From Ideonella benzenivorans (GTDB lineage Bacteria > Pseudomonadota > Gammaproteobacteria > Burkholderiales > Burkholderiaceae_C): a stretch of DNA of 64,000 bases. Every line of letters begins with the position of its first letter. The first letter of the stretch is position 1. This document shows positions 32,784 to 42,424 of this stretch, piece after piece. The position numbers and the translations under genes were made by a program. The notes under the pieces were generated by a model. That model did no database searches. It saw nothing but the letters and a program-made list of their open reading frames with translations, and was not told where the DNA came from. The stretch is from the NCBI RefSeq assembly GCF_020387415.1, contig NZ_JAGWCB010000009.1:1-64000 (forward strand). Reading direction: 5' to 3'.

Positions 32784-34925
32784 TCAGCTCGCCAGACGCG
32801 ACAGGTCGGCCACGCGGTTCATCGCCGCATGCAGGCCGTTGAGCAGGGCCAGCCGGTTGGCGCGCAGCGCCGGGTCCTCGGCGTTGACCATCACGCCGTC
32901 GAAGAAGGCGTCCACCGGCGCCTTCAGCGCCGCCAGGGCCTGCAGCGAGCCGGTGTAGTCGTGGGCCTCGAAACGGGCATCGGCCTTCGGCGCCACCTCG
33001 GCCAGCGCCGCGGCCAGGGCCTGTTCGGCGCGCTCCAGCAGCAGCGCAGCGTCGATCGCGGTGGGCAGCTCGCCCTCGACCTTCTTCAGGATGTTGGAGA
33101 CGCGCTTGTTGGCCGCGGCCAGCGAATCGGCCTCGGGCAGCGCGGCGAAGGCGCGCACGGCCTCCAGGCGGCGCGGCACGTCGCCCAGGCGGCTGGGGTG
33201 CAGCGCCAGCACCGCGTCCACTTCCTGCGCGCTGTAGCCCTGCTCGCGCAGCGAGACGGCCAGCCGGTCGGCAAAGAAGGCCCGCAGCGCCTCGCTCGGA
33301 TCCTGGATCAGGCTGCCGAACACCGGCACGGCGGCGGCGATCAGCGCCGGCAGCTCCAGCGACAGGTTCTTCTCGACCAGCAGACGGATCACGCCCAGTG
33401 CATGGCGGCGCAGCGCAAACGGGTCCTTGTCGCCGGTGGGCAGCTGGCCGATGCCAAACAGGCCCACCAGGGTCTCCAGCTTGTCAGCCAGGGCCAGCAC
33501 GGTGCCGGTGTGGTTGCGCGGCAGCGCGTCGCCGGCAAAGCGCGGCTTGTAATGGTCCTCGATGGCGATGGCCACGCCATCGCGCAGGCCTTCGTGGCGG
33601 GCGTAGTAGCCGCCCATGATGCCCTGCAGCTCGGGGAACTCGCCGACCATGTCGGTCAGCAGGTCGGTCTTGGCCAGCGTGGCGGCCTCCTGCACCTTGC
33701 TGTCGAGCACGTCCAGCTCGTCCTTGGCCAGCACGGTGTAGGGCAGCACGGCCAGGCGCAGCTGGCCGACGATGGCGTGGGCGATCTGGCGCACGCGCTC
33801 GCTGCGCTCGGCCTGGGTGCCCAGCTTGCCGTGGTAGACGACCTTGGCCAGGCCCGGCACGCGGCTGGCCAGGGTCTTCTTGCGGTCTTGGTCGAAGAAG
33901 AACTTGGCGTCGGCCAAGCGCGGGCGCACCACACGCTCGTTGCCGCCAATCACCGCGCTCGGGTCGGCCGGGTGGATGTTGCTGACGATCAGGAACTTGT
34001 GGGTCAGCTTGCCCTGCGCATCCAGCAGCGGGAAGTACTTCTGGTTGGCCTTCATCGTCAGGATCAGGCACTCCTGCGGCACGGCCAGAAAGTCCTTCTC
34101 GAACTGGCAGGTCAGCACATTGGGCTTCTCGACCAGCGCGGTCACCTCGTCGAGCAGCGCCTCGTCGTCGATGGGCTTGAGGCCTTCCTTGGCGGCGGCG
34201 GCCTCCAGCTGACGGCGGATCTCCTCACGTCGCTCGTCGAAGGCGGCGATCACCGCACCCTGCGCGCGCAGCTGCTGGGCATAGCGCTCGGCGTGGTCCA
34301 GCGTCACCACCGGCACGCTGGCCTCGAAGCGGTGCCCCTGGGTCTCGCGGCCGGCCGTCAGGCCCAGGGCCTGCACATGGACCACGTGTTCGCCATGCAG
34401 CGCCACCAGGCGGTGGGCCGGGCGGACGAACTTCACGTCGCTCCAGCCATCGGCCAGCTGGTAGGTCATGACCTTGGGAATGGGCAGCTTGGCGATGGCT
34501 TCATCCAGGGCCTTCTGCAGGCCCTCGGGCAGCAGCACGCCGGGCACCAGGCTGTCGAGGAACAAGGCCTCGGCCTTGCCATCGGGCTGGCGCTTGAGCT
34601 GCGGCAGCACCGAGGCATCGGCCCCCAGCGCGGCCAGCTTTTTGAGCAGCGCGGGCGTGGGCTGGCCGTCGGCGGTCAGGGCCACCGCCACCGGCATCAG
34701 CTTTTGCTGCACCGCGCGGTCGGCGGCCTTGGACAGCACGCCGGCCACGGCCACGCCCAGGCGGCGCGGCGAGGCAAAGGGCGTGACGACGGCATCGGCC
34801 GGGGCCAGGCCCTGGGCCTGCAGGCTGGCGGCCAGCGTGCCGGCAAAGGATTCGCCCAGCTTCTTCAGCGCCTTGGGCGGCAGTTCTTCGACGAACAGTT
34901 CAACGAGGAGCGTCTGTGCGGTCAT
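32784..34925 (-). CDS. glyS: Glycine--tRNA ligase beta subunit
   Basis: A 713-residue beta subunit of the heterotetrameric bacterial glycyl-tRNA synthetase, needed for tRNA recognition and charging. It starts LLVELFVEELPPKALKKLGE, the conserved N-terminus, contains the HD-domain-like middle (IAIEDHYKPRFAGDALP), and ends with the anticodon-binding-like C-terminal region (FFDGVMVNAEDPALRANRLA). It follows glyQ by 5 bp and gmhB follows by 4 bp, so translation is likely coupled. Confidence 0.97.
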   Translation of the reverse strand: MTAQTLLVELFVEELPPKALKKLGESFAGTLAASLQAQGLAPADAVVTPFASPRRLGVAVAGVLSKAADRAVQQKLMPVAVALTADGQPTPALLKKLAALGADASVLPQLKRQPDGKAEALFLDSLVPGVLLPEGLQKALDEAIAKLPIPKVMTYQLADGWSDVKFVRPAHRLVALHGEHVVHVQALGLTAGRETQGHRFEASVPVVTLDHAERYAQQLRAQGAVIAAFDERREEIRRQLEAAAAKEGLKPIDDEALLDEVTALVEKPNVLTCQFEKDFLAVPQECLILTMKANQKYFPLLDAQGKLTHKFLIVSNIHPADPSAVIGGNERVVRPRLADAKFFFDQDRKKTLASRVPGLAKVVYHGKLGTQAERSERVRQIAHAIVGQLRLAVLPYTVLAKDELDVLDSKVQEAATLAKTDLLTDMVGEFPELQGIMGGYYARHEGLRDGVAIAIEDHYKPRFAGDALPRNHTGTVLALADKLETLVGLFGIGQLPTGDKDPFALRRHALGVIRLLVEKNLSLELPALIAAAVPVFGSLIQDPSEALRAFFADRLAVSLREQGYSAQEVDAVLALHPSRLGDVPRRLEAVRAFAALPEADSLAAANKRVSNILKKVEGELPTAIDAALLLERAEQALAAALAEVAPKADARFEAHDYTGSLQALAALKAPVDAFFDGVMVNAEDPALRANRLALLNGLHAAMNRVADLSRLAS

Positions 34926-34930
34926 GGTGT

Positions 34931-35881
34931 TCAGGCCCCCTTCTTGGCAGCAGCCTGGGCGGCCTTTTCGGCCTTCTCGGCCAGGTGGTGGGTCACTTCG
35001 TCGGCCCAGGCCTTGGGCGCCATCGGGAAGCCCAGGCGGGCCCGGCTGTCCAGGTAGCTCTGGGCCACGGCGCGGGCCAGGTTGCGGATGCGGCCGATGT
35101 AGGCGGCCCGCTCGGTCACGCTGATCGCGCCGCGCGCATCCAGCAGGTTGAAGGTGTGGGCGGCCTTGAGCACCTGCTCGTAGGCCGGCAGGGCCAGCTG
35201 GGCGGCGATCAGCTGCTGGGCATTGCCTTCGTGCGCGCCGAAGGCCTGCAGCAGGAACTCGACGTTGCTGTGCTCGAAGTTGTAGGTCGACTGCTCGATC
35301 TCGTTCTGCAGGAACACGTCGCCGTAGCTCAGGCCGTCGGTGTAGGCCAGGTCGTAGACGTTCTCGACGCCCTGCAGGTACATGGCCAGGCGTTCCAGGC
35401 CGTAGGTGATCTCGCCGGTGGCCGGCTTGCAGTCAATGCCGCCGACCTGCTGGAAGTAGGTGAACTGGGTCACTTCCATGCCGTTGAGCCAGACCTCCCA
35501 GCCCAGGCCCCAGGCGCCCAGCGTCGGGTTCTCCCAGTCGTCCTCGACGAAGCGCACGTCGTTTTTCTTCAGGTCGAAGCCCAGGGCCTCCAGGCTGCCC
35601 AGGTAGAGCTCCAGGATGTTGGCCGGCGCCGGCTTCAAGACCACCTGGAACTGGTAGTAGTGCTGCAGGCGGTTGGGGTTCTGGCCGTAGCGGCCGTCCT
35701 TGGGCCGGCGGCTGGGCTGCACATAGGCGGCCTTCCAGGGCTCCGGGCCGATCGCGCGCAGGAAGGTCGCGGTGTGGCTGGTGCCGGCGCCGACCTCCAT
35801 GTCATAGGGCTGCAGCAGGGCACAGCCCTGGCTGCCCCAGTAGTCCTGCAGGCGAAGAATCAGTTGCTGGAAGGTGAGCAT
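34931..35881 (-). CDS. glyQ: Glycine--tRNA ligase alpha subunit
   Basis: A 316-residue catalytic alpha subunit of glycyl-tRNA synthetase. The start at ATG 35881 gives [20 protein letters not shown], the canonical N-terminus; upstream in-frame codons to 36073 are not conserved-looking. The class II core is seen in [20 protein letters not shown] and [20 protein letters not shown]. The C-terminus is Ala/Lys-rich ([15 protein letters not shown]). Confidence 0.97.
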   Translation of the reverse strand: MLTFQQLILRLQDYWGSQGCALLQPYDMEVGAGTSHTATFLRAIGPEPWKAAYVQPSRRPKDGRYGQNPNRLQHYYQFQVVLKPAPANILELYLGSLEALGFDLKKNDVRFVEDDWENPTLGAWGLGWEVWLNGMEVTQFTYFQQVGGIDCKPATGEITYGLERLAMYLQGVENVYDLAYTDGLSYGDVFLQNEIEQSTYNFEHSNVEFLLQAFGAHEGNAQQLIAAQLALPAYEQVLKAAHTFNLLDARGAISVTERAAYIGRIRNLARAVAQSYLDSRARLGFPMAPKAWADEVTHHLAEKAEKAAQAAAKKGA

Positions 35882-35979
35882 CACGTCAGGCCGGTCGTTG
35901 TACCGGCGTTCAGGGGACGAAAACAGGGCGCCCACGGGCTCCGGCCAGGCCGGAACGCGGAGAAGGCGAATCGCCCATT

Positions 35980-37545
35980 TTAGGGTTGCATGGTGCCCGC
36001 GGGCCGCGCCGTGCGGCGTTGCAGCAGGCGCCAGACCAGCGCCGGCAGCCCGGCCAGCAGCCCGGCCGCCCACAAGGGCCCAAGGTGCCAGCGGGCCAGC
36101 CAGCGGGCATAGGGAGTGTCGCCGGTGCGGCCTTCCACGGTCACATCCAGCCGGCCCGGGGTCCAGGCGGGCAGACGCCGCAGCACCACACCATGGTGGT
36201 CGATGGCCGCGGTGGCGCCGGTGTTGGTGGCCCGCACCAGCGGCCGCTGGAACTCCAGCGCCCGCATGCGCGAGAACTGCAGGTGCTGGTCCTGCATCAT
36301 CCAGCGGCCGAACCAGGCCAAGTTGCTGGCGTTGGCCAGCACGGTGGGCGCCTGCGGCCCCACCAGGCTGTCGGCGAAGTCTTCGCCAAAGAGATCCTCA
36401 TAGCAGATCAGCGGCCGCACCTGCTGGCCGCCGACCGCAAAAGCGGCTTGGCTCTGGCCCCGCGCCTGGTCACCCAGCGGGATCTGCATCATCTCCACGA
36501 ACCAGTGGAAGCCCGGCGGCACGAACTCGCCAAAGGGCAGCAGGTGGCGTTTGCCATAGGCATAGGCCTGGCCGCGCGCCACCCCCGCCGCGGAGATGCC
36601 GACCATGGAGTTGACGTAGCCTTGCTGGTCGTTGCCCAGGAAGGTGCCGATCAGCGCGGCCCGCTCCCCCTGGGTGAAGGGCTGGATCAGGCTCTGCCAG
36701 TAGGCCGGGTCCAGGTCGGCCTGCGGCACCGCCAGCACCGATTCGGGCGTCAGCACCAGTTGCCCGGGCGCGGCCAGCACCTGGGCGCGCAGCGCCAGCA
36801 TGTTGCCGGCCAACCGGTTGGGATCGAACTTGATGTCCTGCGGCACATCGGGCTGCAGCAGGCTGACGGTGAGCGAGCCGGTCGGGCGGGTGAAGTCCGA
36901 GGGGGCCAGCGCGGCCGCCAGCGGCAGCGCCACGGCCAGCACCGCCAGGGCCCGAGGGCGCTGCGGCCCCCACCACTGCGCCAGCACCGTGCCCCACAGC
37001 GCGGCCACCGCCGTCAGCCCGTAGACGCCGATCCAGGGCGCCAGCGGCGCCAGCAGGCCATCGGTGTGCGCATAGCCCGGCGCCCCCCAGGGAAAGCCGG
37101 TGAACCAGGCGGCACGGGCCAGTTCCGCCAGCAGCCAGGCCCCCACGTACAGCAGGCCGTCCGCGGTGGGCCGGCCGGTGCGCCAAGCCGCCACGGCCGC
37201 CATCGCGGCGGCCAGATAGAGCGACAGCAGCGCCGCCAGCAGCACGACCGCCAGCGCCGCCAGCGGCGCCGCCAGCCCACCGAAGTCGTGCATGCTGATG
37301 TAGAGCCACCACAGGCCCGAAACCAGCCAGCCCAGGCCGAACAGCCAGCCGGCGCGCGCGGCCTGACCGGGGGACATCCGCCCCACCGCCCAGGCCAGCC
37401 CGGCCAGCGCAGGGAATTGCAGGAACCAGGCCCCCAGCGGGGCACAGGAGGCCGTCAGCAGCGCGCCGGCCAGCGGCAGCGCCGCCCAGACCCAGCGCGG
37501 CTGGGCCGGTGCGGCCCCCACTCGCTCACGACGCCACCACCTCAC
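35980..37545 (-). CDS. lnt: Apolipoprotein N-acyltransferase
   Basis: A 521-residue inner-membrane enzyme that adds the third acyl chain to lipoproteins. The N-terminal half has six or more helices; the C-terminal half is a nitrilase-like domain with the catalytic Glu in [10 protein letters not shown], a Lys in the [14 protein letters not shown] segment and the nucleophilic Cys in [12 protein letters not shown]. The start codon is GTG 37545, which overlaps the stop of corC by four bases (GTGA). The corC-lnt order is conserved in many proteobacteria. Confidence 0.95.
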   Translation of the reverse strand: MRWWRRERVGAAPAQPRWVWAALPLAGALLTASCAPLGAWFLQFPALAGLAWAVGRMSPGQAARAGWLFGLGWLVSGLWWLYISMHDFGGLAAPLAALAVVLLAALLSLYLAAAMAAVAAWRTGRPTADGLLYVGAWLLAELARAAWFTGFPWGAPGYAHTDGLLAPLAPWIGVYGLTAVAALWGTVLAQWWGPQRPRALAVLAVALPLAAALAPSDFTRPTGSLTVSLLQPDVPQDIKFDPNRLAGNMLALRAQVLAAPGQLVLTPESVLAVPQADLDPAYWQSLIQPFTQGERAALIGTFLGNDQQGYVNSMVGISAAGVARGQAYAYGKRHLLPFGEFVPPGFHWFVEMMQIPLGDQARGQSQAAFAVGGQQVRPLICYEDLFGEDFADSLVGPQAPTVLANASNLAWFGRWMMQDQHLQFSRMRALEFQRPLVRATNTGATAAIDHHGVVLRRLPAWTPGRLDVTVEGRTGDTPYARWLARWHLGPLWAAGLLAGLPALVWRLLQRRTARPAGTMQP

Positions 37546-38444
37546 GCGACCATCTCGTCCGGCGTCAGGCGGCGCACCTTGAACCAGCGCACCGCGCCGC
37601 CGCGGGCCAGCATCACGCTGAACTCGAGGCCGTGCGACTGCACGGTCTCACCGCGGCGCGGCACATGGCCCACCTCGTGGGCGATCAGACCGCCCACGGT
37701 GTCGAAGTCCTCCTCGGGCAACTGCACCGCCAGGGTCTGGTTGACCTCGGCGATCTCGGCGTCCCCGGCCACGCGGTAGCTGCCGTCGGCCAGGGTGTAG
37801 ACCCCGCTCTCGGCATCGGCATCGTCAAACTCGTCCTCGATCTCGCCGACGATTTCTTCGAGCACGTCCTCGATCGTGATCAGGCCGGCGGTGTTGCCGA
37901 ATTCGTCGATGACGATGGCCAGGTGGTTGCGGTTGGAGCGGAAATCGCGCAGCAGTTCGTTCAGGCCCTTGGACTCGGGCACGAACACGGGCGGGCGCAG
38001 CAGCGTGCGCAGGTTCAAGTCCGGTGAGCGCTGCAGCTTGAGCAGGTCCTTGGCCAGCAGGATGCCGATGATGTTGGCGCGCCCGCCCTCGGTGACCGGG
38101 AAGCGGGAATGGCCGGTGTCGATCACCGTGGCCAGCACCTCGTCGTACGGGGACTCGATGTCCAGCATGTCCATGCGGGGCTCGGCCACCATCACGTCGC
38201 CGGCCACCAGATCGGCCATGCGCAGCACGCCTTCCAGCATGGCGCGCGACTGCGGCTCGATCAGTTCGCGTTGCTCGGCCTCGGCCAGCGTCTCGATCAG
38301 CTCGTCCTTGGAATCCGGGCCGGGCGAGATGAACTCGATCACCCGCTCGAACAGGGTGCGGCGGTCGCCGCCATGGGGAAACGCAGGGCGCGTGCCCCGA
38401 TGGGAACCGCCTCGGGGCGGTCGACTAGGCTGAGGTTCGGACAC
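37542..38444 (-). CDS. corC: CorC/HlyC family CBS-domain protein
   Basis: A 300-residue protein with two CBS motifs (about residues 85-200, VAGDVMVAEPRMDMLDIESP and HLAIVIDEFGNTAGLITIED) and a C-terminal CorC_HlyC domain (RVAGDAEIAEVNQTL to MLARGGAVRWFKVRRL). Family members are linked to Mg2+/Co2+ resistance and membrane integrity. There is no Met in the plausible N-terminal zone, so GTG 38444 (V-S-E-P-Q-P-S) is taken as start, without a strong Shine-Dalgarno. It heads the minus-strand row corC-lnt-glyQ-glyS-gmhB-plsC. Confidence 0.9.
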   Translation of the reverse strand: MSEPQPSRPPRGGSHRGTRPAFPHGGDRRTLFERVIEFISPGPDSKDELIETLAEAEQRELIEPQSRAMLEGVLRMADLVAGDVMVAEPRMDMLDIESPYDEVLATVIDTGHSRFPVTEGGRANIIGILLAKDLLKLQRSPDLNLRTLLRPPVFVPESKGLNELLRDFRSNRNHLAIVIDEFGNTAGLITIEDVLEEIVGEIEDEFDDADAESGVYTLADGSYRVAGDAEIAEVNQTLAVQLPEEDFDTVGGLIAHEVGHVPRRGETVQSHGLEFSVMLARGGAVRWFKVRRLTPDEMVA

Positions 38445-38509
38445 GAAGGGGGTGCCGGCAGTGGAGGTGGCCCAAGAATACTCGATTCGCTTGACATGTC
38501 GTGACGCAT

Positions 38510-38527
38510 GGCCGAGAGTGCTCGGCC
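38510..38527. repeat. Hairpin in the corC/COG0523 divergent region
   Basis: GGCCGAG, AGTG loop, CTCGGCC: a perfect 7-bp stem in the 203-bp gap between divergent genes. No T-tract of note follows. Role unknown; it could be an operator or structure in a 5' leader. Confidence 0.35.
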
Positions 38528-38647
38528 TTCTGGTGACACACGCCACCTGCCGAACACCCCCAACGGCACCCTGACAAACCTTACAAGGCGCCCGGAACCG
38601 CCCAGGGCGGGACAATCCGGGTCATCCTTTCCTGGAGTCCTGCATCC

Positions 38648-39694
38648 ATGTCACTCATTCCCGCCACCATCCTCACCGGTTTTCTCGGCTCCGGCAAGAC
38701 CACGCTGCTCAAGCGGGTGCTGCACGAGGCCCACGGCCAGAAGATCGCCGTGATCGAGAACGAGTTCGGCGCGGAGAACATCGACAACGACATCCTGGTG
38801 TCCGAAACCCAGGAACAGATCATCCAGCTGAGCAACGGCTGCGTCTGCTGCACCATCCGCGAGGACCTGCGCAGCACGCTGTCGGACCTGGCGGCCCGCC
38901 GCCGCAAGGGCGAACTGGACTTTGAGCGGGTGGTGATCGAGACCACCGGCCTGGCCGACCCCGGCCCCGTGGCCCAGACCTTCTTCATGGACGACGAGGT
39001 GGCCGAGAGCTACCAGCTCGACTCCATCCTGACCCTGGTCGACGCGGTGCATGCCAACGAGCAACTCGACACCCGCCAGGAAGCCCGCCGCCAGGTCGGC
39101 TTTGCCGACCAGATCTTCATCAGCAAGACCGACCTGGTGAAGGACGAGGCCGTCGAGGCCCTGTCGCACCGCCTCAAGCACATGAACCCGCGCGCGCCGC
39201 AGCGCCGGGTGCACTTTGGCGAGGTGCCGATCGGCGAGGTGTTCGACCTGAAGGGCTTCAACCTGAACGCCAAGCTCGACATCGACCCCGACTTCCTGAA
39301 GGAAGACGCGCATGACCACGATCACGACCATGCGCACCATGACCACGACCATGCGCATGGTGAGCACTGCGACCACCCGCACCACCACCATCACGACGAC
39401 GATGTGAAGTCCTTCGTCTTCCGCACCACCAAGCCGCTGGCGCCGGCCAAGCTGGAGGACTTCCTGGGCGCGATCGTGCAGGTCTACGGCCCCAAGATGC
39501 TGCGCTACAAGGGGGTGCTGTGCCTGAAGGGCAGCGACCGCAAGGTGATCTTCCAGGGCGTGCACCAGCTGATGGGCAGCGACCTCGGTCCCAAGTGGGC
39601 CCCGGGCGAGGTGAAAGAGAGCAAGATGGTGTTCATCGGCATCGACCTGCCCAAGGAAATCCTGTTGCAGGGCCTGGAAGGCTGCGAAGCCTGA
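38648..39694 (+). CDS. COG0523 (CobW/ZigA-like) metallochaperone GTPase
   Basis: A 348-residue GTPase of the G3E family that hands metal, usually zinc, to client proteins. Features: Walker A GFLGSGKTTLLKR at residues 9-21, the metal-binding C-x-C-C in LSNGCVCCTIRED, FISKTDLVK for guanine recognition, and a long His/Asp-rich stretch near residues 218-250 (for example HDHDHDHAHHDHDHAHGEHC) that can store metal. The C-terminal CobW_C domain follows. It is next to an unusual dksA; COG0523 and variant dksA genes are known to co-occur in zinc-limitation regulons. No clear Zur box was seen upstream. Confidence 0.9.
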   Translation: MSLIPATILTGFLGSGKTTLLKRVLHEAHGQKIAVIENEFGAENIDNDILVSETQEQIIQLSNGCVCCTIREDLRSTLSDLAARRRKGELDFERVVIETTGLADPGPVAQTFFMDDEVAESYQLDSILTLVDAVHANEQLDTRQEARRQVGFADQIFISKTDLVKDEAVEALSHRLKHMNPRAPQRRVHFGEVPIGEVFDLKGFNLNAKLDIDPDFLKEDAHDHDHDHAHHDHDHAHGEHCDHPHHHHHDDDVKSFVFRTTKPLAPAKLEDFLGAIVQVYGPKMLRYKGVLCLKGSDRKVIFQGVHQLMGSDLGPKWAPGEVKESKMVFIGIDLPKEILLQGLEGCEA

Positions 39695-39751
39695 GCCGGT
39701 GGGGGCGCGGCCCGAAGGCCGCACAAGTCCCGCACAGCCGGCCAGGATCGC

Positions 39752-39757
39752 TACAAT
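39752..39757 (+). promoter_or_regulatory. Likely -10 element and structured leader of dksA
   Basis: TACAAT at 39752-39757 is a good -10; no clear -35 is seen. The 90-bp leader to the dksA GTG could fold into nested stems: CGAACG (39767-39772) with CGTTCG (39796-39801), enclosing GTGGTG/CACCAC around a GCCG loop, then AAGGG (39804-39808) with CCCTT (39816-39820). A role in dksA control is possible but untested. Confidence 0.4.
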
Positions 39758-39849
39758 CCGCGCGCCCGAACGTGGTGGCCGCACCACAGCCCCCGCGTTC
39801 GCCAAGGGTATAAAGCCCTTTCACTCGCGCAGTGGTGAGGAGACCGACT

Positions 39850-40524
39850 GTGAGCAAGACACCGGCCAAACCGGCGGCCCGGAGCCCAGGCCCCGAGACC
39901 GACACCGCCAAGAAGCCCTCCCCGCGGGGGGCCGGCGCCAAGTCGGCCGCCCCCCGTCCCGCCGCCGTCCCGGCGGCGTCCACGGCCAGCTTCAACGACC
40001 GTTTTTCCCCCCCACCTCCCTCGGCCCGACCAGAACCCGAACCCATGAATGCAGTGAAGCCCGCCACGAAGGCCGATCCCAAACTCGCCAACGCCTGGAA
40101 GACCAAGGCTGGCCGTGACCTGACCGAGGCCGAGCTCCTGGCCATGCCCGAGTCGGAATACATGAATGAGAAGCAGGTGGAGTTCTTCCGGACCCGCCTC
40201 CAGGCGCTCAAGGACGACCTGCTGTCCAACGCCGGCCAGACCACCGAGAACCTGCGCGAGGACACCTCCATCGTGCCGGACCCGGCCGACCGCGCCACCA
40301 TCGAGGAAGAGCACGCCCTGGAACTGCGCACCCGCGACCGCGAGCGCAAGCTGCTCAAGAAGATTTCCCAGTCGCTGGCCCGCCTGGATTCCGGCGAATA
40401 CGGTTTCTGCGACGAGACCGGCGAGCCCATCGGCCTGGGCCGTCTGCTGGCCCGTCCGACCGCCACGCTGTCGTTGGAAGCCCAGCAGCGGCGCGAAATG
40501 AAGCAGAAAATGTTCGGAGACTGA
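39850..40524 (+). CDS. dksA: RNA polymerase-binding transcription factor DksA, single-Cys variant
   Basis: A 224-residue DksA. It binds the RNA polymerase secondary channel and with ppGpp controls rRNA and amino-acid promoters. The coiled-coil tip motif D-x-x-D-x-A is intact (DPADRAT, residues 144-150). The C-terminal globular part reads EYGFCDETGEPIGLGRLLAR, then PTATLSLEAQQRREMKQK: of the four zinc Cys in E. coli DksA only Cys187 remains, as in some alphaproteobacterial DksA proteins. GTG 39850 has a strong GGAG 9 bp upstream; ATG 40045 has none. The added 65-residue Ala/Pro/Lys-rich N-terminus is probably disordered. Confidence 0.92.
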   Translation: MSKTPAKPAARSPGPETDTAKKPSPRGAGAKSAAPRPAAVPAASTASFNDRFSPPPPSARPEPEPMNAVKPATKADPKLANAWKTKAGRDLTEAELLAMPESEYMNEKQVEFFRTRLQALKDDLLSNAGQTTENLREDTSIVPDPADRATIEEEHALELRTRDRERKLLKKISQSLARLDSGEYGFCDETGEPIGLGRLLARPTATLSLEAQQRREMKQKMFGD

Positions 40525-40557
40525 TGTCCCGGTTTTCCCAGCAGCAAGGCAGCATCG

Positions 40558-42372
40558 ATGGCCAGCGGTAACGGAGAAGGCGTTTTTCGCCGCATGGTCA
40601 AGCTGGTGGCGCACCCGGCGCGCGAGCTGATCAGCCGCCCGCCGGAAGCCGGCTCCAGCCAGTTTGCCGATGTCGAGAAGGCCGAACTCAAGGCCATGAT
40701 CGAGCGCAAGCGGCGCAATGACTTCGTCCGCAAGCGCGAACTTGACATGCTGCGCCGCATCCGGCGCGAAGGCCTGAGCGCCGAGCAGGCCCAGGCCTTG
40801 AGTGCGTCGTCCCGCATCGACGACAGCGACGTCAAGGCCACGCAGCTGCCCGGCGGCCCGGACCGCAGCGTCAAGGCCAAGATCGATGCGATCGAGCGCC
40901 AGATGGTGGGCATGGCCGGCAGCGGTGCGGCCCGCCTGCCCAAGGGGGTCACCCCGCCACCGATGCTCAGCACCCCGGTGCCCGCCACGCCCCCCGCCCG
41001 GCAACTGGCCACGCCGGCCCCCATCCCGACCCACAACGAGGATGCCACCCGGCCGATGACGGACTGGAAGGAAACCGCGCCACCGCCGGCCGCCGCCCAT
41101 CCGCCGGGCCTGCCGCCGGGCATCACCGTGCCGGTGCTGCACGACACGCTGCCCCCGTTGCTGGACCTGCCGCCGCTGCCCGTGGCGCCCGAGGCCAGCG
41201 CCTCCACATCCGCCCCGGCCCCTGTCGCGGCCGAGCCGGCCCCCGTGGCCTTGCCCGGCTTCGGCCCGGCCGCGCTGCCCGACATCGAGGTCAGCGAGAT
41301 CGCCCACGACCAGGAGCTCGACGAGGCGGTGATCGCCTTTGCAAACGCCGACTTCGCCCTGTGCGAGCGGGCGCTCAAGCAGCTCACCAGCCCCGGTGGC
41401 CTGCGCCAGCAACACCACGACACCTGGCTGGTGCTGTTCGATTTCTACCGCGCCACCGGCCAGCAGGCCCAGTTCGATGCCCTGGCCACGGACTACGCGA
41501 TGCGGCTGCAGCGCTCCGCCCCGCAGTGGTATTCGCTGCCGCGGCTGGTGGCCGAAGCCACCACCGCCCCGGTGCGCGGCGGCGGCTCCGGTGACGTCCA
41601 GGTGGCCTGGGTCTGCCCGCCCCGGCTGGACGTGGACGGCGTGACCCAGCTGCAGTCGCAGACCCTGCAACTGCCCCAGCCCTGGGCCCTGGACTGGAGC
41701 CGGCTGACCCATCTGGACGCGGATGCCGCCGCCCGGCTCTACCGCCTGATGCAGGACTGGGCCCGCCAACCCCTGCAGATGCAGTGGCTGGGCACCGAGC
41801 AGCTGTTCCGCGTGCTGCAGGAGGCGGCGCCGGTCGGGGTGCGCGATGCCGACCCGGCCCACTGGATGACGCGCATGGAGGCGCTGCGGCTGGTGAACCG
41901 GCCCGACCAGTTCGACGAGGTGGCGATCGACTACTGCGTCACCTACGAGGTGTCGCCGCCCAGCTGGGAGAAGCCACGCTGCGCGGTGCACCTGGGGGGC
42001 CCGAATGCCGCCACCCAGGAAGCGCCGCTGTCGGTCATCAGTGAAGCGGTGACCACGCTGCAGAACCTGGGCGAGGGCGAAGGCAACCAGAGCGTGACCT
42101 CGCTCGAACTGTCGGGCCAGCTCTCGGGTGACATCGGTGCCCTGCTGAGCGTGCTGGACAGCCGGCTGCACGGGGCCAAGCAGGTTCGCATCTCGTGTGC
42201 GCTGCTGATCCGGGTCGATTTCATCGCCGCCGGCGACCTGCTGAACTGGGTCATCGCCAAGCGCACCGAGGGCCGCTCGATCCGCTTCGTCGACGTGCAC
42301 CGCCTGGTGGCGCTGATGTTCCGGGCGATGGGCATCACCGAACACGCCCCGGTGCAGCTGCGGCAGGTCTGA
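40558..42372 (+). CDS. Large protein with disordered linker and STAS-like C-terminal domain
   Basis: A 604-residue cytoplasmic protein of unknown function. Residues 1-80 are helical and basic (KAELKAMIERKRRNDFVRKR). Residues about 120-250 are Pro/Ala-rich and probably disordered. Residues 260-330 are helical and TPR-like. The C-terminal third looks like two STAS-type modules: LDVDGVTQLQSQTLQLPQPW followed by a D-A-D-A-A-A-R-L helix, and SLELSGQLSGDIGALLSVLD then RVDFIAAGDLLNWVIAKRTE. STAS domains act in sigma/anti-sigma control or lipid transport (MlaB). It lies 34 bp after dksA and just before hslV. The STAS call is by pattern only. Confidence 0.7.
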   Translation: MASGNGEGVFRRMVKLVAHPARELISRPPEAGSSQFADVEKAELKAMIERKRRNDFVRKRELDMLRRIRREGLSAEQAQALSASSRIDDSDVKATQLPGGPDRSVKAKIDAIERQMVGMAGSGAARLPKGVTPPPMLSTPVPATPPARQLATPAPIPTHNEDATRPMTDWKETAPPPAAAHPPGLPPGITVPVLHDTLPPLLDLPPLPVAPEASASTSAPAPVAAEPAPVALPGFGPAALPDIEVSEIAHDQELDEAVIAFANADFALCERALKQLTSPGGLRQQHHDTWLVLFDFYRATGQQAQFDALATDYAMRLQRSAPQWYSLPRLVAEATTAPVRGGGSGDVQVAWVCPPRLDVDGVTQLQSQTLQLPQPWALDWSRLTHLDADAAARLYRLMQDWARQPLQMQWLGTEQLFRVLQEAAPVGVRDADPAHWMTRMEALRLVNRPDQFDEVAIDYCVTYEVSPPSWEKPRCAVHLGGPNAATQEAPLSVISEAVTTLQNLGEGEGNQSVTSLELSGQLSGDIGALLSVLDSRLHGAKQVRISCALLIRVDFIAAGDLLNWVIAKRTEGRSIRFVDVHRLVALMFRAMGITEHAPVQLRQV

Positions 42373-42386
42373 GCCGCCACGGCGGT

Positions 42387-42415
42387 CTTGAAACCGCGCG
42401 GCCCCGCCCCCACCT
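42387..42415 (+). promoter_or_regulatory. Sigma-32-like heat-shock promoter for hslVU
   Basis: CTTGAAA (42387-42393) is the exact RpoH -35 consensus; 14 bp later CCCCACCT (42408-42415) matches the CCCCATNT -10 at all fixed positions but one. The spacing is the RpoH optimum. Transcription would start near 42422, only a few bases before the hslV ATG at 42425, giving an almost leaderless message. hslVU is a known heat-shock operon. Confidence 0.65.
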
Positions 42416-42424
42416 GCCGGGGCT

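Noticed and set aside
39310-39402. Short tandem DNA repeat in the COG0523 gene
   Set aside because: The repeated CAT/GAC triplets encode the expected His/Asp-rich metal-binding stretch and are not a separate repeat element.
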